Assembly (NCBI GenBank): GCA_033764335.1
Contig: JANRJC010000020.1
Span: 124,001 to 188,000, forward strand
Length of the DNA: 64,000 nt
Direction of reading: 5' to 3'
Origin: JAGQVA01 sp033764335
GTDB lineage: Bacteria > Bacteroidota > Bacteroidia > J057
This document shows positions 28,201 to 35,961 of the stretch, in pieces (position 1 is the first letter of the stretch; each line of letters begins with the position of its first letter). The position numbers and the translations under genes were made by a program. The notes beneath the pieces were generated by a model, which saw only the letters and a program-made list of their open reading frames with translations, searched no databases and was not told the DNA's origin.

Positions 28201-30013
28201 AATCCGCAGTACCCAGAGCGCCGATGTGACCCTCCGCAGTTACACCTGGCCCTTCCCGACCCGCAACAACCCCAACTCCGGGGAGGTGCTGGAATTCGTT
28301 CATTCAGGAGGCCTTGCAGCAGCTTCCATTGCAGAGCTTAGCCCCAACCCTGCCCTGAAAGTCGTGGGGAAAAGTGCAGGGTATGTGGACATCGGTTCGC
28401 AGGTATTATTTGCAGAGACATTCGACTGGTGGTATGGAACTAATGTAGCCGACGACGACTTCTATGCCCGGCAGGCCATTGCGCTGGCCGGGGAGAAAGC
28501 GGGCGACTACGTGCCGTATGGAGACAGATATGCAAAAAACACCCAACGCATCGGGCTTTCGAAGGGGGCCATCAAGAATGCCACTGAGAATATCAACATC
28601 CTGGAGCAAACCATCCTAAGCGGCGGCAAACTCAGCCCGACCATGGCCAACCGCCTGCGGAGAGAACTGGATGGTCTCACATCCCGGATAGCAAGGATCG
28701 AAGGTAATGTCTCCGACCTGGAAAAACAGCAGATCCTTCTTACGGCCAAGCATGTGGCAGCCAAGTATGGAATGAACCTGGGTTCAGGCGAACTGGGGGA
28801 TCTGCTTTTCCCTGATGAGCAGGGCAGTTTCGTGCCTGAGGACTCCCGGACCCTCATTCCCGACGTCATTACTCCTTTCGACTTCGAATCGCTGACATCC
28901 TTCGATCCCAATGCCATCTACGGCAATCAGGGTGTGGGCGAGGCGCGCTATATCCGGCAAAACGATGCCCTCAACTACCAGATAACCTTCGAAAACGTGG
29001 ACACGGCCAAAGCTCCGGCGCAGATCGTGCGGGTCTATACCCAACTCGATACAGCGAAGTTTGACCTGGCGCTAACCTGGCTCAGCCACATCACCATCGG
29101 CGATCAACTCTACCTGTTTGAGGAAGATCGCAAGGAACTGTTCCGCGACATCGACCTGCGGCCCCGCCTTGACCTGATCGTGCGGGTAACGGGCAAGCTC
29201 GACTCCGTATCTGGCCGCATCGCCTGGGAGTTCATTTCCCTCGACCCCGCCACGATGGACCTCACCGAAGACCCCATCGCAGGTTTCCTGCCACCAAATG
29301 TGAACTACCCCGAGGGTGAAGGTAGCGTGTCCTTCCGCACCAGGCTGAGAAGCAAGGTCGCCCATCTCGACCAGATTTCCGCCTTTGCCGACATCTACTT
29401 CGACGACAATGCCCCCATCCGCACCAACATCTGGACCAATACCCTCGATGAGCAGGCCCCTGTTTCTCAGATGCTACCGGGGGTGGAGGTGGTTGGAGAC
29501 AGCCTGATGCGCGTTACACTCACAGGAACTGACGGCGAAAGCGGCATCGCTTCTTACTACTTGTATGTGAAAAAAGACGACCGTGACTGGATTACCAAGC
29601 CCCTGCCAATCGACCTGGAGACGAGCCTGGAGATCAAAGGCGATTCCGGCAGCACCTATTCCTTTTATGTGGTGGCGCAGGACAGCGTAGCCAACCGAGA
29701 GGCGAAAACCCCTTTGGCAGAAGCCACAGCTACGCTGGGTAGCGATGTGCGGCCCGATACGGATTTCGCGCTTTTTCCGAACCCCTCTACGGGCAACTTC
29801 TCGCTCACGGCCCGGGTGCCCCAGGGTAGTACCTGGCTCGAAGTGCTCGACCCGATGGGCCGCCGCGTACTGACCGACCGCCGCACTGAATGGGACGGCA
29901 GCCGCTGGCCACTCGACCTGAACGGTAGCACACCAGGGTTGTATCTGGTGCGGATTGGCAGCGATGCCCTCGACAAACCAGTGGTGATCAAGGCATTACT
30001 TCAGGCAGACTGA
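25298..30013 (+). CDS. large type IX secreted protein with PPC-like repeats
   Basis: A 1571-residue secreted protein. A signal peptide (LAILFALWLLSGSMLLAQ) is followed by five tandem beta-sandwich units of about 125 residues, resembling pre-peptidase C-terminal (PPC) domains (pattern ETEPNNTLATANLI ... DADDYFYSVLP). A long middle region contains a segment like DUF7619 (NDALNYQITFENVDTAKAP), preceded by a helical stretch (about 1090-1160). The C-terminus is a type A sorting domain (FALFPNPSTGNFSL to KPVVIKALLQAD), which directs it through the type IX system to the cell surface. No enzyme domain is recognised; an adhesin or structural role is likely. Base composition is clearly richer in G+C than both flanks, and two units share an identical 86-bp stretch. 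Confidence 0.85.
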   Translation: MKHLAILFALWLLSGSMLLAQSETEPNNTLATANLIQEGAIVTGSLNSGGAPPDVNDYFKSLPGDDGTVKMFFTFSGGALGDDIYAYMYNKTGTQIGFVSVTNTPSGNDSVIVHCRMQDTVYFRLNCSGAYSYQFSYQTVPSGTNDIGLNDAFAGAIAFAQTDLVQGRIGYTSIATDADDYYYSVLPMDGTLKYYVQYNNTSGSTGSDFYSYIYNKNQGAIGSSPQTNCPLGPGTDSITVYGRAADTVFFRIQANACFSYTFHYDMLPAGPPDPEPNGSFAQAILFEPTDTVLGRIGYTSVTSDADDYFYTVLPDDGTLRYFVGYDNTSGSAGSDFYSFIYNKNQGSIGNSPQTNRPLGPGTDSITVYGRATDTVFFRINSSGSFTYTFHYELLPAGPPDPEPNGSFAQAILFEPTDTVLGRIGYLSVTDDADDYFYSVLPTDGTLQCIVTFDNSSGSAGSDFYGYVYNKNQSLIGSLTRTNQPVGVRPADTVTIYCRAADTVYFRFNSSGSFTYSLRYEMIPTGVTVTEPISTISTARPITLSDTLRGRVGYDGSAPDDNDYYTFVQPLKGSVRVRLKANNTSNSNGADLAVYAGRVSTGGNLFTKAYNNRVPGSWEETFTMTCLPADSLFLRVAGLSGCFTYEMTLEEVPEEPEVSFDMVRFGNEVAFMSQLRQVDSLVWRLGTGDVRNQRYPVKTFVPGVHAISLTGIDEDCGFIAEARDTILITGIESYSPLQAGTDIGVGYFAMRMFGAGLDTAAILKLVKGSSEIFPKKVLSPSTRELTAQFSLNGVDTGMYEVQILLSNGDLYTYPDGFRIFNESGDFKLVAQITGPSRVRTSRWMNCSMNITNERSRMAIGVMAFIVAPKWVEVDIAETLYKQTGSLSIKGDRWNDLTLDPDDFNQVYFNGEFDPNKDTVYVDFDDLYAAFDSMVSFDITQLYNVPLDARVYPLYIPFINGNSTYTYRFKIRSTQSADVTLRSYTWPFPTRNNPNSGEVLEFVHSGGLAAASIAELSPNPALKVVGKSAGYVDIGSQVLFAETFDWWYGTNVADDDFYARQAIALAGEKAGDYVPYGDRYAKNTQRIGLSKGAIKNATENINILEQTILSGGKLSPTMANRLRRELDGLTSRIARIEGNVSDLEKQQILLTAKHVAAKYGMNLGSGELGDLLFPDEQGSFVPEDSRTLIPDVITPFDFESLTSFDPNAIYGNQGVGEARYIRQNDALNYQITFENVDTAKAPAQIVRVYTQLDTAKFDLALTWLSHITIGDQLYLFEEDRKELFRDIDLRPRLDLIVRVTGKLDSVSGRIAWEFISLDPATMDLTEDPIAGFLPPNVNYPEGEGSVSFRTRLRSKVAHLDQISAFADIYFDDNAPIRTNIWTNTLDEQAPVSQMLPGVEVVGDSLMRVTLTGTDGESGIASYYLYVKKDDRDWITKPLPIDLETSLEIKGDSGSTYSFYVVAQDSVANREAKTPLAEATATLGSDVRPDTDFALFPNPSTGNFSLTARVPQGSTWLEVLDPMGRRVLTDRRTEWDGSRWPLDLNGSTPGLYLVRIGSDALDKPVVIKALLQAD
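26102..26187 (+). repeat. 86-bp identical repeat, copy 1 (within PPC-like units)
   Basis: Identical to 26483-26568, 381 bp further on, in the same reading frame. It encodes GPPDPEPNGSFAQAILFEPT and following residues at the border of two PPC-like units, showing recent duplication or conversion of units. Confidence 0.9.
26483..26568 (+). repeat. 86-bp identical repeat, copy 2 (within PPC-like units)
   Basis: Second exact copy of 26102-26187, offset by 381 bp = 127 codons, which is the length of one repeat unit of the secreted protein. Confidence 0.9.
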
Positions 30014-30062
30014 CGTACAGCTAATCCGTAATCCCCTGTTTTCCTTCATATTGCCTGGTGGG

Positions 30063-30182
30063 GATAGAAGAAATACAATTGCTCATCAATACGATGAATA
30101 TAACCCAAATGCGATTTGGGATAGTCTTTACAGAGAACTTCCAGACTTAAAGATGGAAGTTGACCGTTTGTTTAGTGAATAA
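30063..30182 (+). pseudogene. HepT/DUF86-like (HEPN) C-terminal remnant
   Basis: An in-frame stretch of 39 residues ending at a TAA, with no start codon and no N-terminal part. It reads DRRNTIAHQYDEYNPNAIWD, then SLYRELPDLKMEVDRLFSE. This is the end of HepT-type HEPN proteins: the catalytic RX4H motif is R-N-T-I-A-H followed by Q-Y, and the 'AIWDSLYRELPDLK' helix is typical. HepT is the RNase partner of MntA-type nucleotidyltransferases in toxin-antitoxin pairs. The front of the gene is gone; the secreted-protein gene ends just 50 nt upstream. Probably a leftover of a replaced module. Confidence 0.65.
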
Positions 30183-30205
30183 AACCTAATTAGCCCTATC
30201 TGGTA

Positions 30206-30252
30206 AAAACAAAAAACGGGTTGCTCCATAGGATCAGCCCGTTTTTTGTTTT
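30206..30252. terminator. bidirectional intrinsic terminator
   Basis: Arms 30206-30220 (AAAACAAAAAACGGG) and 30238-30252 are exact 15-bp reverse complements around a 17-nt loop, with T-rich arms on either strand. It lies between the plus-strand secreted-protein gene and the minus-strand histone H1-like gene, so it can end both transcripts. Confidence 0.85.
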
Positions 30253-30262
30253 CGAAAACCAA

Positions 30263-30291
30263 GTAGGGGGCAGACCATGATCTGCCCCTAC
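30263..30291. repeat. palindromic repeat related to 5300-5353
   Basis: Near-perfect palindrome: GTAGGGGGCAGACC then ATGATCTGCCCCTAC. The core GTAGGG-CAGACCATG-TCTG-CCCTAC is shared with both arms at 5300-5353. It lies 11 nt after the terminator and 9 nt before the stop of the H1-like gene. Likely a dispersed REP-like element at gene ends. Confidence 0.75.
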
Positions 30292-30299
30292 CGTGTGTT

Positions 30300-30467
30300 T
30301 TACTTCATGTCCTGAATTTCTTTTCTGATTTCTTGTGCGAGTACTTTTATGTCCTGCATCGCTTTTCTTGCACGAGTTCCGGCAGCTTTGTTGCCTTTAT
30401 CGTAGAATTTTGAGAAGTCATCTTCGATGCTAATGACCAAGCTTTTTAGTTTTGCGTATTTTTCCAT
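30300..30467 (-). CDS. histone H1-like small basic protein
   Basis: A 55-residue protein: MEKYAKLKSLVISIEDDFSK, then FYDKGNKAAGTRARKAMQD, ending EIRKEIQDMK. Sequence and length fit the short histone H1-like (Hc1-type) proteins widespread in Bacteroidota, notably the FYxKGNKAAGTRxRK core. It would bind DNA non-specifically and help to organise the nucleoid. It is rich in lysine and arginine and wholly helical by eye. Its ATG at 30467 is preceded by an A-rich leader (AGTAAAGAAA), typical of Bacteroidota. It lies 60 nt downstream of the SPT-like gene on the same strand and ends next to a palindromic repeat and terminator. Confidence 0.85.
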   Translation of the reverse strand: MEKYAKLKSLVISIEDDFSKFYDKGNKAAGTRARKAMQDIKVLAQEIRKEIQDMK

Positions 30468-30527
30468 TTTCTTTACTATTTGTTGTTATAAGCAATTAAA
30501 AAAAAATCTGTTTTTTCGCCAAATAAA

Positions 30528-31778
30528 CTACATTTTTATTACAGGTAATTCTGAATTCTGATAAGCACCAGACACAATATTCGCTCTTACAGCCTCAAAA
30601 GCGTTAAGGGTATAGTCCACATCCGCCTCAGAATGCACTGCGGTAGGTATTAGCCGAAGCATGATCACCCCTCTTTCGACCACCGGATAGGTAACGGGTG
30701 AACAGAAAATTTTGTGATTGAAGCGGATATCTGACACTATGCCGATCGCCTCTCGCTCTGATCCTTTCAAATACACAGGAGTAACGGGTGATTGTGTTGG
30801 CCCAATGTCAAATCCTCGCTCACGGAGGCCGTTTTGCAGACGATTGACGATATTCCAGAGTTTTCCTCTGAGGTCCGGTTCGGTACGAAGGAGCTCCAGT
30901 CGTTTGATCGCTCCGATAGTCATGGGCATACACAAAGATTTTGCATAAATCTGGCTCCGCATATTGTAACGAAGATAGTTGATAATTCTTTTATCTCCGC
31001 AAACAAATGCGCCAAAACCTGCCATTGATTTAGCAAACGTATTAAATAGCACATCTATTTTATCCTGAACCCCAAAATGTTCACCTGTGCCTATCCCAGT
31101 GGCTCCCATGACCCCAAACCCGTGGGCGTCATCCACAAAAAGTCGGGCATTATACTTTTCTTTGAGGGCTGCGATATCGTCAAGTTTACCCAAGTCGCCT
31201 TTCATGCCAAAAACTCCTTCGGTGATGATGAGGATTCCTCCACCGGTTTTTTCGACAATTCTTTTGGCTTTCTGGAGGCGATCTTCGAGCTGCGTCATGT
31301 CGTTGTGAGCAAACACAAAACGTTTTGCCATAGACATACTCATGCCATCGAGGATACAGGCGTGTGCCAGTTGGTCATAGACAATCACATCGCGCCGATC
31401 CGTGAGGGCTTGGATAATAGAGATACAGCCCTGATAACCGAAGTTGAGCAGAAAGGCATCTTCCTTCTGCATAAAATCGGACACTTCCCGCTCAAATTTT
31501 TCGTGATAGTTGCTATTTCCTGTGAGCATACGCGATCCCATCGGGTATGCCAGTCCATACTCGGCGGCAGCTTCTGCATCCGCTTTGCGAACCTCCGGGT
31601 GATTGGCAAGGCCCAGGTAGCTGTTGAGTGACCATACCAGCAATTCCTGTCCCATGTACTTCATCCGGGTTCCGATTTCTCCTTCAAGCTTTGGGTAAGC
31701 AAGGTACCCATGCCAACTGTCGGCGTACTGTCCTAAGTCCGTCGACATCATTCGGTCTATCTTATCAAATACGTCCAA
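30528..31778 (-). CDS. PLP-dependent acyl-CoA:amino acid transferase, serine palmitoyltransferase-like
   Basis: An alpha-oxoamine synthase-family enzyme (PLP), which condenses an amino acid with an acyl-CoA. Motifs: SLNSYLGLANHPEV, GSRMLTGN, FNFGYQGCISIIQ region, FVDDAHGFGVMG (cofactor Asp and His) and the Schiff-base lysine in FNTFAKSMAGFGAF. Among relatives (BioF, KBL, HemA, SPT) the SWHGYLAYPKLEGEIG N-terminus fits the Bacteroidota serine palmitoyltransferase-like group, which makes sphingolipids. The frame is open to a TTG at 31841, but a TAACTTTG promoter-like box at 31820-31827 (minus strand) lies inside it. A TTG at 31778 (LDVFDKIDRMM) or ATG at 31751 is more likely; I chose 31778 because homologs start in this segment. 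BioF-like activity remains possible. Confidence 0.82.
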   Translation of the reverse strand: MDVFDKIDRMMSTDLGQYADSWHGYLAYPKLEGEIGTRMKYMGQELLVWSLNSYLGLANHPEVRKADAEAAAEYGLAYPMGSRMLTGNSNYHEKFEREVSDFMQKEDAFLLNFGYQGCISIIQALTDRRDVIVYDQLAHACILDGMSMSMAKRFVFAHNDMTQLEDRLQKAKRIVEKTGGGILIITEGVFGMKGDLGKLDDIAALKEKYNARLFVDDAHGFGVMGATGIGTGEHFGVQDKIDVLFNTFAKSMAGFGAFVCGDKRIINYLRYNMRSQIYAKSLCMPMTIGAIKRLELLRTEPDLRGKLWNIVNRLQNGLRERGFDIGPTQSPVTPVYLKGSEREAIGIVSDIRFNHKIFCSPVTYPVVERGVIMLRLIPTAVHSEADVDYTLNAFEAVRANIVSGAYQNSELPVIKM

Positions 31779-31894
31779 GATCTTAGTTTTTGTAGTTTTT
31801 AGGTCAGTTTTGACAGCAGCAAAGTTAAGACTATTTCCCAAAATTGAAAATTATTCATTTCTCTGAGTTTTTCCTTTTGATTGACAAAAAAAAA

Positions 31895-31921
31895 CGGCAA
31901 ATGCAGAAGCTGCATTTGCCG
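31895..31921 (-). terminator. intrinsic terminator of the TPR lipoprotein gene
   Basis: A perfect 12-bp hairpin: CGGCAAATGCAG (31895-31906), 3-nt loop, CTGCATTTGCCG (31910-31921). On the minus strand it is followed by nine T's (A-run at 31886-31894). It lies 44 nt after the stop of the minus-strand gene at 31965. Confidence 0.92.
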
Positions 31922-31964
31922 GTCTGAAAATCATCCGGTTATGTTTTTTGACCTTAGATCGGGG

Positions 31965-32849
31965 CTATCTTCTCATATTTTTCGCCAGCATCTGACGAGT
32001 CTCACGGGCTTTTTCTGCCGACCAGGTGAAGGCAGGTTCTACGGAATAGGCTTTTTCATACAATGCAATGGCCTCTTCATAACGTTCAAGTTTCATATAA
32101 AGATCTCCCATAGAATCATACGGGTTGCCCGAGTGAGGGAAAAGCTCCATATAGGTTTTAAACGCTTCTTCTGCTTTGCCGTACTGCTCCAGCGCAATGT
32201 AGGTATAGCCGATCATGTTGTAGGCATTGCCTAATGTGCCGTCGAGGGCCAGGGATTTCTGAAACTGTGCCAATGCACCGGGATAGTCCTGGAGGTTGTT
32301 TTTATAAATATACCCCAAAATCAGATGGATGTACTTGTCGTCGGGATACATTTGCTCCAAAGACTTCCAGATTTCCGCGGAAGCAGGACCTTGAAGCATC
32401 GCTTCTACAAACATTTTTTCGCCCTTCGATGCTTTTTCTGCGTACAACTGCGCCTGCTCCATCGCCTTTTTTTGCGCTTCCTTATCGCCTGCGGTCGAAT
32501 AATGCATCGAAAGATAAACCCAGGCCAGTGCAAACTCCGGGTCAAGGGCGATGGCCTGCTTCAATAAGTCATGTGATTCAGAAAGATGGGTAAAATCATG
32601 CCGGAATTTCCTCGCTTTTTCAAAACATAATCGAGCACGGTCGGAATTGGTAGTAACCGGCATTACCTGTAAACTTTTTTCCGCTTGCTGTTCAATAAGT
32701 TCTTTACTAATTTTTGCTTCGTTCATCAATGGGTCAGTGGTGGATTGGGTTTTGTTCAGCGCTTGTGAAGTCCTGTTGCTACATCCTGAAAAAAAGGAAA
32801 TAGCCAGAACCAACCCAACGGCAATCAGCGTGTGGGGATTATTTTTCAT
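31965..32849 (-). CDS. TPR-repeat lipoprotein
   Basis: A 294-residue lipoprotein. The signal MKNNPHTLIAVGLVLAISFFSGC ends in the lipobox FSGC. After a linker come about five TPR units, clearest in GNAYNMIGYTYIALEQYGKA and NPYDSMGDLYMKLERYEEAI. It is probably a periplasm-facing protein-interaction scaffold; partners are unknown. The ATG at 32849 is chosen since it starts the signal; the frame extends to 32960 without signal features. It has its own terminator at 31895-31921 and is divergent from the O-antigen-ligase-like gene at 33000. Confidence 0.85.
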   Translation of the reverse strand: MKNNPHTLIAVGLVLAISFFSGCSNRTSQALNKTQSTTDPLMNEAKISKELIEQQAEKSLQVMPVTTNSDRARLCFEKARKFRHDFTHLSESHDLLKQAIALDPEFALAWVYLSMHYSTAGDKEAQKKAMEQAQLYAEKASKGEKMFVEAMLQGPASAEIWKSLEQMYPDDKYIHLILGYIYKNNLQDYPGALAQFQKSLALDGTLGNAYNMIGYTYIALEQYGKAEEAFKTYMELFPHSGNPYDSMGDLYMKLERYEEAIALYEKAYSVEPAFTWSAEKARETRQMLAKNMRR

Positions 32850-32999
32850 AGCGATTGGTTTGTAAGTAAAATAATCAGCGGCAGAGAGGGGGGATAAGTC
32901 TCGGGGTTCACTGACGAAGCAAAATCGCAAACAACTCAAAGAACCGGGGGCAAAACACAACCGAATTGTATAATATAGGGAATGTTTTTGTAATATCCA

Positions 33000-35012
33000 A
33001 TGAAATCTGAGCGAAGCACCCTTTACCGTATTTATTTGTATCTGCCTATAGTGGCCGGATTGATTATCCTACTTACAGGCTATAGTCGCAAACTCATGGA
33101 TCCGGTGCTTTTACCCAAATTTCTGCTTACCTCGCTGGCATCCATCTTCTTTCTGCTGGTCATCTTTTTCAAAGACCAGGGTAAACAAATCCTCCACCTA
33201 CTTTTTACCCATTCTTGGTTATGGGCCTATCTGGTTTATATCGCTCTTTCAGGCATTAGTTTGTTTTATACCCCTAACCCCGCCGATGGTTTTTTTGAAT
33301 GGAATGTATCAGGATTATTTTTAGTTTTTTTTCTGATAATGGCTTCTGTATCTCCTCCCCTCCCCAAAATGACCGGACTAATCGCGGTCTTTACCCTTGC
33401 GGTATTGATACCGGGCATTTTACAGTATAAAACAATAGTAGTGGAATTTGGCGTTTCGCACCACAGCAGTTACCTGGTTAGCAGCGTATTTGGGCATAAA
33501 AACATCTTTGCCGAATGCCTGCTGCTGCTTTTTCCGCTCAATTTTTACGGCAGTTTTACTTCGAAAAAATACGAAAAAATACTGTCGCTTACGGCGCTCG
33601 TTTTAAGCCTGGTTTTTATCATTCTCCTGCTCTCCCGAGCAGTATGGGTAGCTTTTTTGGGTGCATCTATAATGAGTTTTGCACTTTTTTTACTGACCGG
33701 CAACCGCTGGAAAAGTTTTCGTATCCGCCGGACGTACCTGCTGACGGCGGGAACAATTGTCTTTATATCCATTACTGCAGCGGTTATTTTCTATACAAAA
33801 GCGGATTCTTCCGAAACGTTTGTGAAGCAGGTCACCTCTATTGCAGACTTTCAGCATAGTTCTACCGGCGACCGCATCGGTTTGTGGAAAAGAAGTTTGA
33901 CCCTTTGGAGGGAAAAACCGCTGATCGGTCACGGAACGGGAAGCTGGAAAACCGAAGTTCTCCGTTTGGGAACCGACGGGCTAAAATCCGCCGCCGGAGG
34001 CATTAATTTTGTGCGACCACATAATGATTACCTGTGGATTCTGGCCGAAAACGGAGTTTTGGGTTTCGTGGCTTACCTGAGTTTTTGGCTCTTACTGATC
34101 AAATCCCTGATACGAAATCTACAAAATGAGAAAGAAGAAACTTTTCAACAGGTGGTGGCGGGCTTTGGTTTATTTGCTTATATGATTTTTGCTTTTCTGA
34201 GTTTTCCCCGTGAACGAATCGAAGATTCTGTCCTTCTCGGGATCACCCTCCTGCCTTTTATCCGAGCAATGGACAAACCCCTTATAAAAAATTCGTCATC
34301 TTATTTATCGGGGTTTGTTTTGCTTGTTTTAACGGGTATCTTGGGTTGTGGTTTATATGTGGGGTATCAACGTTATCAGGGGGAAAAACATGTTTACCGG
34401 GCTATTCAATTACAAGGACGCCAACAGTGGGATCGGGCGCTGAGGGAGTTGCAATCGGTAAATCTGCGTTATCTTCCGATGGATCGCACCGGTACGCCGG
34501 TTCAATTATATATCGGTTCGATTTATATGCTCAAATTCCAGCCTAAATACGGTTGTTCCGAATACCAACGCGCCCTGGCAATTCACCCTCACAACCCGGA
34601 GGTAATTGCGGGTTTGGCTCAGTGTTATAAATTGTCAGGGCAGAAGGAAATGGCCGAAACATTTTTCAAAAAATCTTTGGCTATTACTCCTTTTCACCAT
34701 AAAGTTTTGATTCGACTGACTCATTTTTACCTGGAAAATGACCGACAAGACGAAGCCATAACGGCACTACGAAAAGTGGATCCCCGCTTAAAAGACTCCG
34801 ATTACGACCAGGTCATTGAAAAAATAATTCCGATTGAACTCAACCGGATTAATCAACTTTCTCAATACCAGCCACTTGCTCAATGGCTTGCAGACACCAC
34901 AAAAAAGAAACCAAACCTGAACCACATTTTTCGGGAATCCATATTCCGCCAGCAGCCCTTTGCTGACCAACTCGCCGAATATGCAGGTATCCGTCCAAAC
35001 GCCAATCCTTAA
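33000..35012 (+). CDS. O-antigen ligase/polymerase-like membrane protein with TPRs
   Basis: A 670-residue inner-membrane protein. About eleven hydrophobic segments fill the first 440 residues. A large periplasmic loop holds the Wzy_C signature (GHGTGSWKTEVL, then FVRPHNDYLWILAENGVLGF), as in O-antigen ligases (WaaL) and polymerases. The C-terminal 230 residues contain TPRs (YGCSEYQRALAIHPHNPEVI, AETFFKKSLAITPFHHKVLI). The family joins or polymerises glycans on lipid carriers at the outer face of the inner membrane. It leads a plus-strand cluster with 3-nt spacing to the nucleotidyltransferase-like gene, so glycan assembly is the most likely theme. No Wzx flippase or glycosyltransferase gene is present in the window. 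Confidence 0.82.
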   Translation: MKSERSTLYRIYLYLPIVAGLIILLTGYSRKLMDPVLLPKFLLTSLASIFFLLVIFFKDQGKQILHLLFTHSWLWAYLVYIALSGISLFYTPNPADGFFEWNVSGLFLVFFLIMASVSPPLPKMTGLIAVFTLAVLIPGILQYKTIVVEFGVSHHSSYLVSSVFGHKNIFAECLLLLFPLNFYGSFTSKKYEKILSLTALVLSLVFIILLLSRAVWVAFLGASIMSFALFLLTGNRWKSFRIRRTYLLTAGTIVFISITAAVIFYTKADSSETFVKQVTSIADFQHSSTGDRIGLWKRSLTLWREKPLIGHGTGSWKTEVLRLGTDGLKSAAGGINFVRPHNDYLWILAENGVLGFVAYLSFWLLLIKSLIRNLQNEKEETFQQVVAGFGLFAYMIFAFLSFPRERIEDSVLLGITLLPFIRAMDKPLIKNSSSYLSGFVLLVLTGILGCGLYVGYQRYQGEKHVYRAIQLQGRQQWDRALRELQSVNLRYLPMDRTGTPVQLYIGSIYMLKFQPKYGCSEYQRALAIHPHNPEVIAGLAQCYKLSGQKEMAETFFKKSLAITPFHHKVLIRLTHFYLENDRQDEAITALRKVDPRLKDSDYDQVIEKIIPIELNRINQLSQYQPLAQWLADTTKKKPNLNHIFRESIFRQQPFADQLAEYAGIRPNANP

Positions 35013-35015
35013 TCT

Positions 35016-35957
35016 ATGAAAACGATCCGACTATCGGTTGAACTCTCACCGGCAGAACGCGAATTAATTAAAACCCTGATTTATTTTGACTTGTTTTCTT
35101 ATCCGCTTACACTGGAAGAAATTTACAACTGCTCCGAGCAGAGAGACGTAAGGATAGAGGAAACCCGCCAAATGGCGGATAAACTGGCGGAAGCCGGTTT
35201 GATTTTTCAAAAAGATCAGCTATGGGGGCTTTCGAGAGAATATATTCACCATCAACGAAGAATTGAAGGCAATCGCCTCGCCGCACAAAAAATGCCGGAT
35301 GCCTTTCGTATCTCCCGATGGATAGGCTTTTTCCCTTTTGTAAGAGCGGTTTTCCTCTCCGGTTCCATTTCTAAATATTTTATGACCGAAGAATCAGACA
35401 TTGACTATTTTATCATTACCAAACCCGGAAGACTCTGGATAGCCCGCACCCTGCTGGTCCTGTTTAAAAAGATTTTTTTGTTCAATTCTCATAAGTATTT
35501 CTGTGTCAATTATTTTATTGATACCCAACACCTCGAAATCGAAGAAAAAAACCGATTTACAGCCACCGAAATCGTGCATCTTATTCCTGCTTATGGAAAA
35601 GAATTTTACCCGCCCTTTATGGAATCCAATGGTTGGGTGAAAGATTATTTCCCCAATTTTCCTTCGCGGCTTGGTACTGAAGCCCTTTTTTCCCAAAGAA
35701 ACCTGATGAAACGACTCTTCGAAATTCTGCTGGGAGGAAAGGCGGGCGATTGGCTGGACGGATTTTTTATGAAAAAAACCGTAGCATTCTGGAACAAAAA
35801 ATTTGGCTTTATGGATCGGGCAGAGCTTTCGGTCGCGCTGAAATCGCGTACTTATGTATCCAAACACCATCCTCAAAATTTTCAGAGAAAGGTGCTGGAA
35901 GGCTTAGAAAAACGAATTAAGGAATTTGAACAAAAACATGGAATCGAACTGATCTGA
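35016..35957 (+). CDS. nucleotidyltransferase-fold protein
   Basis: A 313-residue protein. Residues 1-80 look like a winged-helix domain (LIKTLIYFDLFSYPLTLEEI, ADKLAEAGLIFQKD). The central part has the pol-beta-type nucleotidyltransferase motif: G116-S117 followed by D128 and D130 (SGSISKYFMTEESDIDYFII). The C-terminal third is basic and helical. The substrate is not predictable; the fold covers nucleotidyl transfer to proteins, antibiotics or nucleic acids. It lies 3 nt after the ligase-like gene and 4 nt before a radical SAM gene, so it belongs to this cluster and not to an antibiotic-resistance cassette. It is unlike the short MntA antitoxins. Confidence 0.72.
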   Translation: MKTIRLSVELSPAERELIKTLIYFDLFSYPLTLEEIYNCSEQRDVRIEETRQMADKLAEAGLIFQKDQLWGLSREYIHHQRRIEGNRLAAQKMPDAFRISRWIGFFPFVRAVFLSGSISKYFMTEESDIDYFIITKPGRLWIARTLLVLFKKIFLFNSHKYFCVNYFIDTQHLEIEEKNRFTATEIVHLIPAYGKEFYPPFMESNGWVKDYFPNFPSRLGTEALFSQRNLMKRLFEILLGGKAGDWLDGFFMKKTVAFWNKKFGFMDRAELSVALKSRTYVSKHHPQNFQRKVLEGLEKRIKEFEQKHGIELI

Positions 35958-35961
35958 AGCT

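Noticed and set aside
27416..28303. 295-codon antisense frame inside the secreted-protein gene
   Set aside because: The long open antisense frames here follow from high G+C and codon bias of the sense gene; the translation has low complexity typical of shadows.
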